The notes under the pieces were generated by a model. It was not told the DNA's origin. It did not search any database and saw only the letters and a list, made by a program, of their open reading frames with translations. Position numbers and translations under genes: made by a program. This document shows positions 7,711 to 16,035 of a stretch of 64,000 nucleotides of DNA, piece by piece; position 1 is the stretch's first letter; each line of letters opens with the position of its first letter. This stretch comes from Flavihumibacter fluminis (GTDB lineage: Bacteria > Bacteroidota > Bacteroidia > Chitinophagales > Chitinophagaceae): assembly GCF_021491375.1 (NCBI RefSeq), contig NZ_JAKEVY010000001.1, forward strand, positions 186,001-250,000, in the 5' to 3' direction.

Positions 7711-9585
7711 TTATACAGCTGTATATGCCTGATTCGGGTGATTTGGCATTTCAGGTAAGGTAAACTTCAATAAACCTTCTTGACGTAAGGGAATAATAAA
7801 CTCCTCTAAGAGATATTTATCTTTTCTCTGAAGAAGAATACTTAGTTCTTCAAGTGAGTGAGGTCTGAATTTGCATAATTCAATTATTATGTTTTTCAGT
7901 ACGTCCGGATTTGAAATTCTTTTACCCAGGCTAATTATTCGGTTGCGAAGATTCTCTGGAATTTCTTCCAACAAAGCGTCAAAAGTCACTTCTGAGGAAG
8001 CCTGAGGTGGTCCACTAAGAGCAGAAGGTGGTCCACTAAGAGCAGGAGGTGGTCCACTATGGGCAGGAGGTGGTCCACTAAGGCTTGTTTTAATGTCAAG
8101 TCCCTGATTCATAAGTGATCCAGCAATTAAATAGGTATACCTGCCTTTGCCTTTCATTTCCAGCAAATCCAACTCTTTAAGTTGCCTTAATTCACCACTG
8201 GACCTGAAAACATCACAGCCATTCAACTGGCGATATGTTGGGTTATCTACAGCACCAGCTTCCCGGGTAAAAATCAGGGCTCTTTTCTGGTTGTCATTTA
8301 AATTAAGACTGTTAAATTGGTTTAACCAATCCAAATCTTCTTCACTTAGAAAATGGTGCAAAAGTAAACGTAGAGTAAATTTATTGGCACCATGGTCAGA
8401 CTCAAAAGTTGGTGGGGCCATACCTGCTCTTTCCATTAATCTCCTCATGGTTCTAATACCACTTCCCTTGGTTTCTGCCAGGTTTGTTTCATGAAAAATG
8501 GCAGCAATAAACTGATTCCGGCTTTGTGATCCAGGTTCACCTAACTGATCTGCAGGCTTTAAAGAGAAGCCCGGATTCCTTAATTCTATTCTATTACCAT
8601 ATCTTATTAATTGAATAGGTTCATTTACCCGGTAAGATCGATGCATAAAAGCATTGACTAGGGCTTCCCGGAGCACCCTTCCAGGTAGGCCTACCGATTC
8701 AGCATGTAATTCTCCTTCTGGCAAAAGAAAGCCTTTGGGGAGATCATCAGATACAGCAGAATATGCTCTTGAAACTAACTCCAATAATGGGCCCCTCATG
8801 TCAATTGTGGTAAATCTGTTCTCTGGATCAGCCACCCATTCATTGCCTGGTACTCTAATATAATCCACCCTCATCATAGGAATGAGTCTACGGTGGGCGG
8901 CACGCGAACCAAAAACTAAAAGTCCAGCATAGGTTAATTTCCAATCACCAGACTGAGTTTTTACTGCGCAACCTAATGCTTGCAGCAACTCTTTATCATT
9001 ATATTGGAGTTCTTCTGCATAGGTATTTACGTTTTTCCTTAATTGCCGATATAGAGATATTGCATTTTCGTCAATGTCATCTAATGAACTACCCTGAACG
9101 ATTGCGGAATCGAAGGTTTCTGTTTGATTGTAAAACAATATCATATCATCATCACTGCATCGCTGATCGCTTGATCCAATGCGACGATAGGCACCTCTTG
9201 GGAGTCCTTCATTTTTAAAGTAAAGCGGTTTTTGGCTGATATGAAGTTCCGGTATGAAAACCTTTAAAACATTAAGATTGTTGGAGGTCTCTATTTCAAT
9301 TTCAGGTCTAACTGGAATATTGAACAAACTTGCACATTGCGAAGCAAGATCAAGCTGTAGCTTATCCATATCTTTAACACCTACGACTTCATACTGAGGA
9401 AACAAAAGAAGTTCTTTTCTTTCAATACCCAATACAAGGGTGCCTCCTCCTAAGTCAGGTTCATTCGAAAATGCGCAAATGGTTTCCATTATAGAACGGT
9501 CAATAGCGCTGCCACGTTTTACTTCAATGGTTGTGGACTCATCACTATTATTTAATCGTTCAATAATATCCTTCAGCATTTCCAT
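7711..9585 (-). CDS. AlbA_2 (Schlafen) DNA-binding / RecG-like ATPase-fold protein
   Basis: A 624-residue protein of the AlbA_2/'ATP-dependent DNA helicase-related' family. Residues 15-140 form the AlbA_2 (Schlafen-type) domain (TIEVKRGS, GGTLVLGIE). A GHKL/HATPase_c_4-type domain follows, with the N-box-like EALVNAFMHRSY at 307-318 and KGSGIRTM at 373-380. A low-complexity linker at about 501-531 is made of SGPP(P/S)A(L/H) units and joins to a winged-helix-like C-terminus. Despite common naming it has no helicase motor. The family is frequent in defence islands, sometimes as a regulator; here it is 35 bases upstream of hsdM on the same strand. A regulatory or effector role in the restriction system is inference. 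Confidence 0.9.
   Translation of the reverse strand: MEMLKDIIERLNNSDESTTIEVKRGSAIDRSIMETICAFSNEPDLGGGTLVLGIERKELLLFPQYEVVGVKDMDKLQLDLASQCASLFNIPVRPEIEIETSNNLNVLKVFIPELHISQKPLYFKNEGLPRGAYRRIGSSDQRCSDDDMILFYNQTETFDSAIVQGSSLDDIDENAISLYRQLRKNVNTYAEELQYNDKELLQALGCAVKTQSGDWKLTYAGLLVFGSRAAHRRLIPMMRVDYIRVPGNEWVADPENRFTTIDMRGPLLELVSRAYSAVSDDLPKGFLLPEGELHAESVGLPGRVLREALVNAFMHRSYRVNEPIQLIRYGNRIELRNPGFSLKPADQLGEPGSQSRNQFIAAIFHETNLAETKGSGIRTMRRLMERAGMAPPTFESDHGANKFTLRLLLHHFLSEEDLDWLNQFNSLNLNDNQKRALIFTREAGAVDNPTYRQLNGCDVFRSSGELRQLKELDLLEMKGKGRYTYLIAGSLMNQGLDIKTSLSGPPPAHSGPPPALSGPPSALSGPPQASSEVTFDALLEEIPENLRNRIISLGKRISNPDVLKNIIIELCKFRPHSLEELSILLQRKDKYLLEEFIIPLRQEGLLKFTLPEMPNHPNQAYTAV
8006..8089 (-). repeat. 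21-bp in-frame minisatellite, four copies
   Basis: Four direct copies with period 21 begin with GGTGGTCC at 8006, 8027, 8048 and 8069 (plus-strand reading). They encode the SGPPPAL-type linker units of the AlbA_2 protein. Because 21 is a multiple of three, slippage would change linker length without breaking the frame. Confidence 0.93.
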
Positions 9586-9687
9586 AATTCAAGCAGTATT
9601 TGCAGCGATAATAACAATGCAAACAAGATAATCAAAATATAGAGGTGTCAAGTTCCAGAAATAAGAAACAATTAAAATAAAGCACAT

Positions 9688-9712
9688 AAAAAAACCCCTC
9701 AATTTTGAGGGG
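9688..9712 (-). terminator. Intrinsic terminator of tRNA-Lys
   Basis: Read on the minus strand, a GC-rich six-base-pair stem (CCCCTC/GAGGGG, 9695-9700 with 9707-9712, six-base loop) is followed by a run of T (plus-strand A at 9688-9694). It lies 8 bases past the tRNA 3' end. Confidence 0.88.
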
Positions 9713-9719
9713 CTTCCAG

Positions 9720-9792
9720 TGATCCCGCTGGGACTCGAACCCAGGACCCATACATTAAAAGTGTATTGCTCTACCAACTGAGCTACAGGATC
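9720..9792 (-). tRNA. tRNA-Lys (anticodon TTT)
   Basis: A complete 73-nt cloverleaf on the minus strand. The acceptor arms GATCCTG and CGGGATC pair over seven bases with one T-G wobble, the D arm has GCTC/GAGC, the anticodon stem ATACA/TGTAT closes a CTTTTAA loop with anticodon TTT, and the T arm is CTGGG-TTCGAGT-CCCAG. The discriminator base is A and no CCA is encoded. A strong promoter lies upstream at 9834-9864 and a terminator just downstream. Confidence 0.97.
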
Positions 9793-9833
9793 TTATCCCG
9801 TTTTTAACAACTGTGTTGTTTGATTTGGGAGTG

Positions 9834-9864
9834 CAAAAATAGGGATTAATCGTTTCGCCCCAAA
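9834..9864 (-). promoter_or_regulatory. Bacteroidota-type promoter of tRNA-Lys
   Basis: On the minus strand a TTTG (-33 box, plus-strand CAAA at 9861-9864) and TATTTTTG (-7 box, plus-strand 9834-9841) are separated by exactly 19 bases, matching the TTTG-N19-TAnnTTTG consensus. The tRNA starts 42 bases downstream. Confidence 0.85.
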
Positions 9865-9954
9865 TTTTTTTTATTTTTTTTCTGTTCTTTTTTTTCCTGC
9901 TAACAAATTGGCTGCAAACCATTTGCCTCTCCATCAAAGGTGCTTTTTTTTAGA

Positions 9955-9962
9955 TAGGTTTG
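9955..9962 (+). promoter_or_regulatory. -7 box TAGGTTTG upstream of SDR gene
   Basis: A perfect TAnnTTTG box ending 18 bases before the ATG at 9981. It spans the possible TTG start at 9960, which argues that the real start is 9981. No well-spaced -33 TTTG is seen. Confidence 0.65.
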
Positions 9963-9980
9963 CAAAAGATAGTTCAACCC

Positions 9981-10790
9981 ATGAGTGAATTTTTTAAAAA
10001 TAAAGTGATTGCCATCACAGGTGGCAGCGAAGGAATCGGAAAAGCCCTTATTGATCAACTCATCCCCCTCGGTGCTAAAGTTGCCACCTGCGGACGCAGT
10101 TATGATAAACTGTATAACCTGCAGATGGAATATACCAATGTGATGCTCCACACCGTTGTGGCGGATGTCAGCAAAGAAGAAGACTGTAAAAAATTCATCC
10201 AGTCCACGCTTGACACCTTCGGCAAAATTGATATCCTGATCAACAATGCCGGTATCTCCATGCGCGCCCTTTTTAAAGATGCCGACCTGGATGTATTCCG
10301 CCAGGTAATGGAGATCAATTTCTTCGGTTCCGTCTATTGCACCAAATACGCAATGCCCAGCCTGATTGAAAACCAGGGTATGATCCTCGGCATCTCCAGC
10401 ATCGCCGGGTACCGCGGACTGCCAGGCAGAAGTGCCTACTCCGCTTCCAAGTTTGCCTTGCAGGGCTGGCTGGAAGCACTGCGCACCGAAATGCTGGATC
10501 ACAATGTCCACGTGATGTGGATCGCGCCCGGATTCACAGCCAGCAATATCCGAAATGCCGCCCTCACCGCGGAGGCCAAAGCACAGGGCTCCTCTCCCAT
10601 GGATGAGAGCAAACTCATGACTGCCGAAGAATGCGCCCATCATATCCTGGATGCCATGGAAAAAAAGAAACGCACACTGGTACTAACGTACACGGGTAAA
10701 CGCGCCGTGTTCATGAACCGTTTCTTCCCTTCACTGGCAGATAAACTGACACACAAGTTTTTTTTCAAAGAAGGCAAACTGGTGAAGTAG
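9981..10790 (+). CDS. Short-chain dehydrogenase/reductase
   Basis: A 269-residue classical SDR oxidoreductase. The NAD(P)-binding TGGSEGIG motif is at residues 13-20, NNAG near 90, and the catalytic Tyr153-x-x-x-Lys157 sits in YSASK. The C-terminal segment (LTHKFFFKEGKLVK) is Lys/Phe-rich and may touch the membrane. I chose ATG 9981 over the in-frame TTG at 9960 because a TAnnTTTG box overlaps the TTG. The substrate is not predictable; related proteins reduce keto-sphinganine or other lipids. The next gene begins 18 bases after the stop with its own near-consensus box. Confidence 0.92.
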   Translation: MSEFFKNKVIAITGGSEGIGKALIDQLIPLGAKVATCGRSYDKLYNLQMEYTNVMLHTVVADVSKEEDCKKFIQSTLDTFGKIDILINNAGISMRALFKDADLDVFRQVMEINFFGSVYCTKYAMPSLIENQGMILGISSIAGYRGLPGRSAYSASKFALQGWLEALRTEMLDHNVHVMWIAPGFTASNIRNAALTAEAKAQGSSPMDESKLMTAEECAHHILDAMEKKKRTLVLTYTGKRAVFMNRFFPSLADKLTHKFFFKEGKLVK

Positions 10791-10798
10791 TACCTTCG
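10791..10798 (+). promoter_or_regulatory. Possible -7 box TACCTTCG before SAM hydrolase gene
   Basis: One mismatch from TAnnTTTG, directly after the SDR stop codon and 10 bases before the ATG at 10809. If used, the transcript would have almost no leader. Confidence 0.4.
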
Positions 10799-10808
10799 TA
10801 AACTGTTC

Positions 10809-11630
10809 ATGGCCGTTCTCACGCTCACATCCGATTTTGGCACCCAGGATTACCTGGCAGGCGCAGTCAAGGGGTTGCTCCTACGGATAGATCCTTCGTT
10901 CAATCTGGTGGATATCAGTCACGGTATTCGACCTTTCAACTATCCGCAGGCAGCTTATATCTGCAGAAATGCCATCCGTCATTTTCCTGAATTGTCGTAC
11001 CACTTAATACTGGTCAATCTTTTTGAGCGCAGGAACAGTCACCTTTTGCTGGCGTATCATAAGAACCAGTATTATCTCTGTGCCGACAATGGCCTGCTGC
11101 CCATGATCCTGGAAGAAAAGCCGGAACTGGTGATCGGTCTGCCGATGGATCCGCAGGTACAGGGACATACCCTGCACTGCATCGAAGTGTTTGGCAAAGC
11201 CATCGCGGCACTGAACCGGGGCGAACGAATTACAGATATTGGAGAACCTGATTTTCCTTACCTGGAGAAGAATCCGCTTAAGCCTTTGCTACAGGAAAAC
11301 ACTATCGAGGGACAAATTATCTATATTGATCAGTTCGAAAATGTGGTGGTCAATATCACCCGGGAGCAGTTTGAAGCCCAGCGAAAAGGAAGGGGATTCA
11401 CTATCCTTTTCAAACGCAATGAAACCATTGAACGCCTCTCCAATAACTATGCAGATGTGCCGGAGGGAGAAAAGCTGGCGCATTTTAATGCGGCGGGTTA
11501 CCTGGAGATATCTATCAATAAAGGCAATGCAGCCGGGCTCTTTGGTTTGCAGGGCTATGGTGAGCAAAGCCAGAATACCTACCTGCAAAACCGCCTTTTT
11601 TACCAGACAGTCAGGATTTTCTTCCAATAA
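10809..11630 (+). CDS. SAM hydrolase / SAM hydroxide adenosyltransferase (DUF62)
   Basis: A 273-residue member of the SAM-dependent halogenase/hydroxide adenosyltransferase family (DUF62). The N-terminus LTLTSDFGTQDYLAGAVKG carries the family's ligand-binding Asp, and VDISHGI near 34-40 is the second conserved strand. The C-terminal domain has the IDQFENVVVNI strand and the NKGNAAGLFGL ending typical of the family. Most non-halogenating members split S-adenosylmethionine to adenosine and methionine with water; fluorinases and chlorinases are rare relatives, so hydrolase is the better default. Cytoplasmic, no signal peptide. It follows the SDR gene closely on the same strand. Confidence 0.92.
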   Translation: MAVLTLTSDFGTQDYLAGAVKGLLLRIDPSFNLVDISHGIRPFNYPQAAYICRNAIRHFPELSYHLILVNLFERRNSHLLLAYHKNQYYLCADNGLLPMILEEKPELVIGLPMDPQVQGHTLHCIEVFGKAIAALNRGERITDIGEPDFPYLEKNPLKPLLQENTIEGQIIYIDQFENVVVNITREQFEAQRKGRGFTILFKRNETIERLSNNYADVPEGEKLAHFNAAGYLEISINKGNAAGLFGLQGYGEQSQNTYLQNRLFYQTVRIFFQ

Positions 11631-11715
11631 CAACTATTTTCACAAATTTTTGGGCCGTGGCGGCTTTTAAAAGCATTTACTTTAATTTGCCACGCCTTGT
11701 ATAAACCAATGCTGT

Positions 11716-14700
11716 ATGAATTTTAAGAAAGTGAACAACCTTGCCGGCTGGGTCATCTGCGCAATCGCCTGCACCGTGTACCTGCTGACAATGGAAGCCA
11801 CCGCCAGTTTATGGGATACCGGTGAATTTATTTCGAGCGTTTATAAGTTACAGATCCCGCACCCGCCAGGAGCTCCTCTCTTTGTATTGTTGGGTCGCAT
11901 TTTCGTGGTGATCTTTGGCGGCAGCAATCCTGCCATCGCGGTAAACATCATGAGTGCCCTTGCCAGTGGATTTACCATTCTCTTTCTTTTCTGGACCATC
12001 ACCCATTTTGCGCGCAAACTGGTGGTAACCAACAACGCTGAACCTACCGGTCAGCAGATCTTTGCGATCATCAGCGCCGGTGCTGTAGGTGCCCTGGCTT
12101 ATACTTTTTCTGATTCATTCTGGTACAGCGCCGTGGAAGGGGAAGTATATGCCCTCTCCTCCCTGTTCACTGCCCTGGTATTCTGGGCCATCCTGAAATG
12201 GGAACACAGTGCCGATCAGCCTGGATCTGATAAATGGATTGTATTCATCTTTTTCATGATGGGTCTCTCTATTGGTGTACACCTGCTGAACCTCCTCACC
12301 ATCCCTGCAATTGTGATGGTATATTATTTCAAGCGCTACCAGCCAACTGCCTGGGGAACATTCTGGGCCTTCATAGTAGGCTGTCTGATCACCGGTTTTG
12401 TACAGGTGGTAGTTATCCAGTGGTCGGTGAAAGCTGCCGGCTGGTTTGATATCCAGTTTGTAAACGGACTGGGTATGCCCTTCTTCTCTGGTTTCATTGC
12501 CTTCTTTATACTCCTGAGTGTATTATTTTATTATGGTCTTTACACCGCGAAGAAGAACCATTGGAACTTCCTGCGCCTCGGTATCTGGTGTGCGATTTTC
12601 ATGTTACTGGGTTACAGCAGTTATGTAACTACCATGATTCGCTCCAATGCCAACCCTGCAGTGGATATGTACAATGTGGACAACCCGCATTCACTGGTAG
12701 GTTACCTGGGCCGTGATCAATATGGTGATTTCCCTCTTTTATATGGACAAATGTTCACCGCTTCTCCAAAGGATTACGCGGAGACCAAGAAGAAATATTC
12801 CAAAGGAAAAGACAAATATGAATTCATTGGATATGATATCAAACCGGTATATGCCAATGAAGACAAGATGTTGTTCCCGCGTGTGTGGGATGCAAGTAAC
12901 GACCAGGGACATGCGGATTTCTACCGCGACTGGTTAGGACTGGCAGATGGTGAAAAACCCAATATGGCCGACAACGTCAGTTTCTTTATGGGTTACCAGA
13001 TGAACTGGATGTACTGGCGTTATTTCATGTGGAATTTTGCCGGTAAACAAAATGATGTGCAGGGCTTCACGCCAACCAATGTGCGTGATGGCAACTGGAT
13101 TTCGGGTGTATCCTTCATTGATAACTGGCGCCTTGGCAACCAGGATGCCATGCCAGAAGCCTTGAAAAACAACAAAGCCAACAATAAACTTTACTTCCTT
13201 CCCCTGATCCTCGGTATCATGGGATTGATCTACCAGTATTTCGCCAACCGCAGAGATTTCATTGTGGTGGGATTGCTGTTCTTCTTTACCGGCATTGCCA
13301 TTGTACTCTACCTAAACCAGGCGGGCAATCAGCCTAGGGAGCGGGATTATGCTTATGTGGGATCCTTCTATGCCTTTGCGATCTGGATAGGCCTGGGCGT
13401 ATTGCAGGTGCGTGAGTGGCTGATGAAAAAATCCGGTGAGCGCATTGCAAATATGAGTGCTGCCCTGGTATGTTTGCTGGCAGTACCTGTACTGATGGGC
13501 TTTCAGGAGTGGGATGACCATGATCGTAGCAAAAAAGTATTGGCCCGCGACCTGGCGAAGGATTACCTGGAAAGCTGTCCGCCTAACGCGATTCTCTTTA
13601 CCTATGGCGATAACGATACCTATCCCCTCTGGTATGCCCAGGAAGTGGAAGGCATTCGTCCGGATATCAGGGTAATCAACAACAGCCTGTTGGGCATCGA
13701 CTGGTATATCAACCAGCTTCGCTATAAAGTGAATGAAAGTGATCCGATTGATGTGATCTGGTCAGAAGATCAGATCAGAGGCCGCAATCGTGATTATGTT
13801 ATCTATAATCCACGTCCGGATGTAAACCAGGAGCGTTTCTACGACCTGTATGATGTAATGAAGAATGTGGTAGGAAGTGAGGATCCGGCATTCAAAGTTG
13901 CCCTTACCGGAGGAGAAAACATCAATTACCTGCCTGCCAAGAAATATGTATTACCGGTGGATGAGCAGGTGGTACGTTCCAATGGAACTGTGAATCCGGG
14001 CGACAGTGTGGTAACAGCAGTACCGGTGATTATTCCCGAGAACAAGAATACCCTGCTGAAAAATGACCTGGCTATCCTGAATATCATTGCTGCGAACAAA
14101 TGGAAGCGCCCGATCTGTTTTACAGCACCGTATACAGCTTCTGAGCTGGGCTTTGGTAATTTCATGCGCAAGGATGGATTGACCTATCGACTGGTGCCGA
14201 TCTCCAACAATACCGGTTTCAATACCGATTGGATGGTAGACAAGTTGAAGAACAAGTTTGGATTTGGAAGCGCGGATATTGCCGGGGTGTATTTTGATGA
14301 AGAAAACCGTCGCCATTTGAATACCATCCGTGCTGCATATGCAGATGGAGCAGGTGCATTGGCAGATGCCAACCGCAAAGACGAAGCCAAGCAGTTGCTG
14401 GATATGGCGGATAAGGGAATTCTGCTGGAAAATATGCCTTATGCTATGCCAAGCAGAAGCAATCAGCACAACTATTTCACCTTCCGTTTCCTGGAAGCGG
14501 CCTACAAAGCCGGACATACAGCACTTGCTGATAAAGTATCCAAGGCGCTGCACAGGGATTTCGATCAGCAGTTGAAATACTATGCACAATTGCCGGATCG
14601 CAAACAGGAAAGCATGCGTAATGAGATTGCCGGTACACAGCAACTGGTTCAGATGCTGCAAATGCTGGAGAACAATTACAAACAGGGTTCTACTGTTCAG

Positions 14701-14754
14701 CCATCCATTGAATCTGGTGGTACAATTGGACAGCCGCAGGACAGTTCAAAGTAA
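11716..14754 (+). CDS. DUF2723 integral membrane protein (O-mannosyltransferase-like)
   Basis: A 1012-residue membrane protein of the DUF2723 family, common in Bacteroidota. The N-terminal half has roughly a dozen hydrophobic helices. The first loop carries WDTGEFISSVYKLQIPHPPG, which holds the acidic pair that resembles the catalytic loop of GT-C enzymes (protein O-mannosyltransferases). The C-terminal part (about 610-1012) is soluble, with FTYGDNDTYPLWYAQEVEG. A role in O-glycosylating exported proteins fits the family resemblance but is inference. A TAATTTG element lies at 11683-11689, 26 bases before the start. The gene is followed by a terminator. Confidence 0.9.
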   Translation: MNFKKVNNLAGWVICAIACTVYLLTMEATASLWDTGEFISSVYKLQIPHPPGAPLFVLLGRIFVVIFGGSNPAIAVNIMSALASGFTILFLFWTITHFARKLVVTNNAEPTGQQIFAIISAGAVGALAYTFSDSFWYSAVEGEVYALSSLFTALVFWAILKWEHSADQPGSDKWIVFIFFMMGLSIGVHLLNLLTIPAIVMVYYFKRYQPTAWGTFWAFIVGCLITGFVQVVVIQWSVKAAGWFDIQFVNGLGMPFFSGFIAFFILLSVLFYYGLYTAKKNHWNFLRLGIWCAIFMLLGYSSYVTTMIRSNANPAVDMYNVDNPHSLVGYLGRDQYGDFPLLYGQMFTASPKDYAETKKKYSKGKDKYEFIGYDIKPVYANEDKMLFPRVWDASNDQGHADFYRDWLGLADGEKPNMADNVSFFMGYQMNWMYWRYFMWNFAGKQNDVQGFTPTNVRDGNWISGVSFIDNWRLGNQDAMPEALKNNKANNKLYFLPLILGIMGLIYQYFANRRDFIVVGLLFFFTGIAIVLYLNQAGNQPRERDYAYVGSFYAFAIWIGLGVLQVREWLMKKSGERIANMSAALVCLLAVPVLMGFQEWDDHDRSKKVLARDLAKDYLESCPPNAILFTYGDNDTYPLWYAQEVEGIRPDIRVINNSLLGIDWYINQLRYKVNESDPIDVIWSEDQIRGRNRDYVIYNPRPDVNQERFYDLYDVMKNVVGSEDPAFKVALTGGENINYLPAKKYVLPVDEQVVRSNGTVNPGDSVVTAVPVIIPENKNTLLKNDLAILNIIAANKWKRPICFTAPYTASELGFGNFMRKDGLTYRLVPISNNTGFNTDWMVDKLKNKFGFGSADIAGVYFDEENRRHLNTIRAAYADGAGALADANRKDEAKQLLDMADKGILLENMPYAMPSRSNQHNYFTFRFLEAAYKAGHTALADKVSKALHRDFDQQLKYYAQLPDRKQESMRNEIAGTQQLVQMLQMLENNYKQGSTVQPSIESGGTIGQPQDSSK

Positions 14755-14764
14755 TACATACAAC

Positions 14765-14772
14765 TATCTTTG
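14765..14772 (+). promoter_or_regulatory. -7 box TATCTTTG before the VWA gene
   Basis: A perfect TAnnTTTG box 10 bases after the DUF2723 stop and just before a hairpin terminator (14779-14811). Transcription from it would enter the hairpin at once; see findings. Confidence 0.5.
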
Positions 14773-14778
14773 CATACG

Positions 14779-14811
14779 AAGGCCGCCTGGATTTGGGCGG
14801 CTTTCTTTTTT
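14779..14811 (+). terminator. Intrinsic terminator after DUF2723 gene
   Basis: A stem with GCCGCC (14782-14787) and GGCGGC (14796-14801), extended by AAG/TTT pairs, is followed by a T-rich run to 14811. It ends the upstream gene and lies between a promoter-like box and the VWA gene. Confidence 0.85.
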
Positions 14812-14874
14812 AGACGGCTTTGCTAACTTTTTAGGTTATAAGTTGTAATTTATACTGGAGGAGATCAGATAACT

Positions 14875-15972
14875 ATGAAAGGATTTAAGTTTAGTGGGTT
14901 CCGACCTGACGAACAAGGCAAAACTACCTTCGACACACTCTTAAAATTATTTCTGGAGCTGTTGACCTATACCAGTGGTGATGTAGGCGAAGCATTGCAA
15001 TGGCTCAATCAACTCGACCGGCAATACGAACTCACAAGTGAAGAATATGGAATGGGTGATTTTATTGAGGACCTGAAAGCGAAAGGATATATCGATGAAG
15101 ACCCCGCGAATGGCAATATCAAAATCACGCCTAAAACAGAACAGGGAATTCGCAAGAAATCACTGGAAGAAATCTTTGGTAAGCTGAAGAAAACGCGACA
15201 GGGCAATCACAACAGTTTCAAAACCGGTGCAGGAGATGAAGTGAGTCCGGATACCCGCCCCTTCCAGTTTGGCGATATGCTGGAGCAAATCGATTTCACA
15301 GAAAGCATCCGCAATGCCCAGATCAATCACGGGGTGGAATCTTTCCAGATGAGGGAGGATGACCTGCAGATCCGCGAAACGGATTTCAAAACACAGACCT
15401 CTACGGTGCTGATGATTGATATCTCGCACTCTATGATATTGTATGGAGAGGATCGCATTACGCCTGCTAAAAAAGTGGCGATGGCACTCAGCGAGCTCAT
15501 AACTACGAGGTATCCTAAAGACACCCTGGATATTGTGGTGTTTGGAAATGATGCCTGGCCGGTAGAGATCAAGGACCTGCCCTATCTGCAGGTGGGACCC
15601 TATCATACCAATACAGTAGCTGGATTGGAACTGGCGATGGATCTATTGCGACGCAGAAGAAATCCGAATAAGCAGATCTTTATGATCACAGATGGTAAGC
15701 CAACCTGTTTGAAGGTGGGCAGGCGTTATTATAAGAACAGCTTTGGGTTGGACAGAAAGATTACAACTCGCTGTCTGAACCTGGCTGCGCAGTGTAAGAA
15801 ATTGAAAATTCCGATCACCACATTTATGATTGCTTCGGATCCTTATTTACAGCGTTTTGTCAATGAGTTTACAGAAACCAACCAGGGGAAAGCGTTTTTT
15901 GCTTCGCTGGATCATTTGGGAGCGTTTTTATTTAAGGATTTTGAGAGTGGGAAGAGAAGCATCTTGAAGTGA
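14875..15972 (+). CDS. VWA domain protein, Mg-chelatase subunit D-like
   Basis: A 365-residue protein with a helical N-terminal region (1-170) and a C-terminal von Willebrand factor A domain. The metal-ion-dependent adhesion site is seen as D182-I-S-H-S186 in MIDISHSM, with further ligands expected near YHTNTVAG and MITDGKPT. It pairs with the AAA+ gene 63 bases downstream, like ChlD/ChlI, RavA/ViaA and MoxR/VWA pairs in which the ATPase remodels or loads a partner through the VWA protein. No chlorophyll genes are nearby, so a chaperone or metal-insertion role is more likely. A heptamer repeat begins at the stop codon. Confidence 0.9.
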   Translation: MKGFKFSGFRPDEQGKTTFDTLLKLFLELLTYTSGDVGEALQWLNQLDRQYELTSEEYGMGDFIEDLKAKGYIDEDPANGNIKITPKTEQGIRKKSLEEIFGKLKKTRQGNHNSFKTGAGDEVSPDTRPFQFGDMLEQIDFTESIRNAQINHGVESFQMREDDLQIRETDFKTQTSTVLMIDISHSMILYGEDRITPAKKVAMALSELITTRYPKDTLDIVVFGNDAWPVEIKDLPYLQVGPYHTNTVAGLELAMDLLRRRRNPNKQIFMITDGKPTCLKVGRRYYKNSFGLDRKITTRCLNLAAQCKKLKIPITTFMIASDPYLQRFVNEFTETNQGKAFFASLDHLGAFLFKDFESGKRSILK

Positions 15973-16003
15973 GAAGTATGAAGTGAGAATTAAGAAGTAA
16001 AAA
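15969..16003 (+). repeat. Degenerate GTGAGAA heptamer array
   Basis: Five 7-base units in phase (GTGAGAA at 15969 and 15983; GTATGAA, TTAAGAA and GTAAAAA are degenerate). The array starts on the stop codon of the VWA gene and fills half the gap to the AAA+ gene. A cleaner array of the same unit occurs at 28744-28799. Confidence 0.65.
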
Positions 16004-16035
16004 AAGAGCAATCAAGAACATTGAATTAAGGAAAG

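Noticed and set aside
7711-9585. True RecG helicase
   Set aside because: The protein has AlbA_2 and GHKL-type domains but no Walker A/DEAH helicase motor.
9720-9792. tRNA-Lys as the attachment site of an integrated island (444-9585)
   Set aside because: tRNA 3' ends are common integration sites, but I found no repeat of the tRNA end near 430-450 or 7680-7710 and no integrase gene in the window.
9900-10643. Long open frame (about 247 codons) on the minus strand opposite the SDR gene
   Set aside because: It is an antisense shadow: the plus strand encodes a clear SDR with all motifs, and the shadow protein has no recognisable domain.
13951-14661. Long antisense frame opposite the DUF2723 gene
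   Set aside because: It lies entirely within a well supported gene and shows the composition of a reverse-frame shadow.
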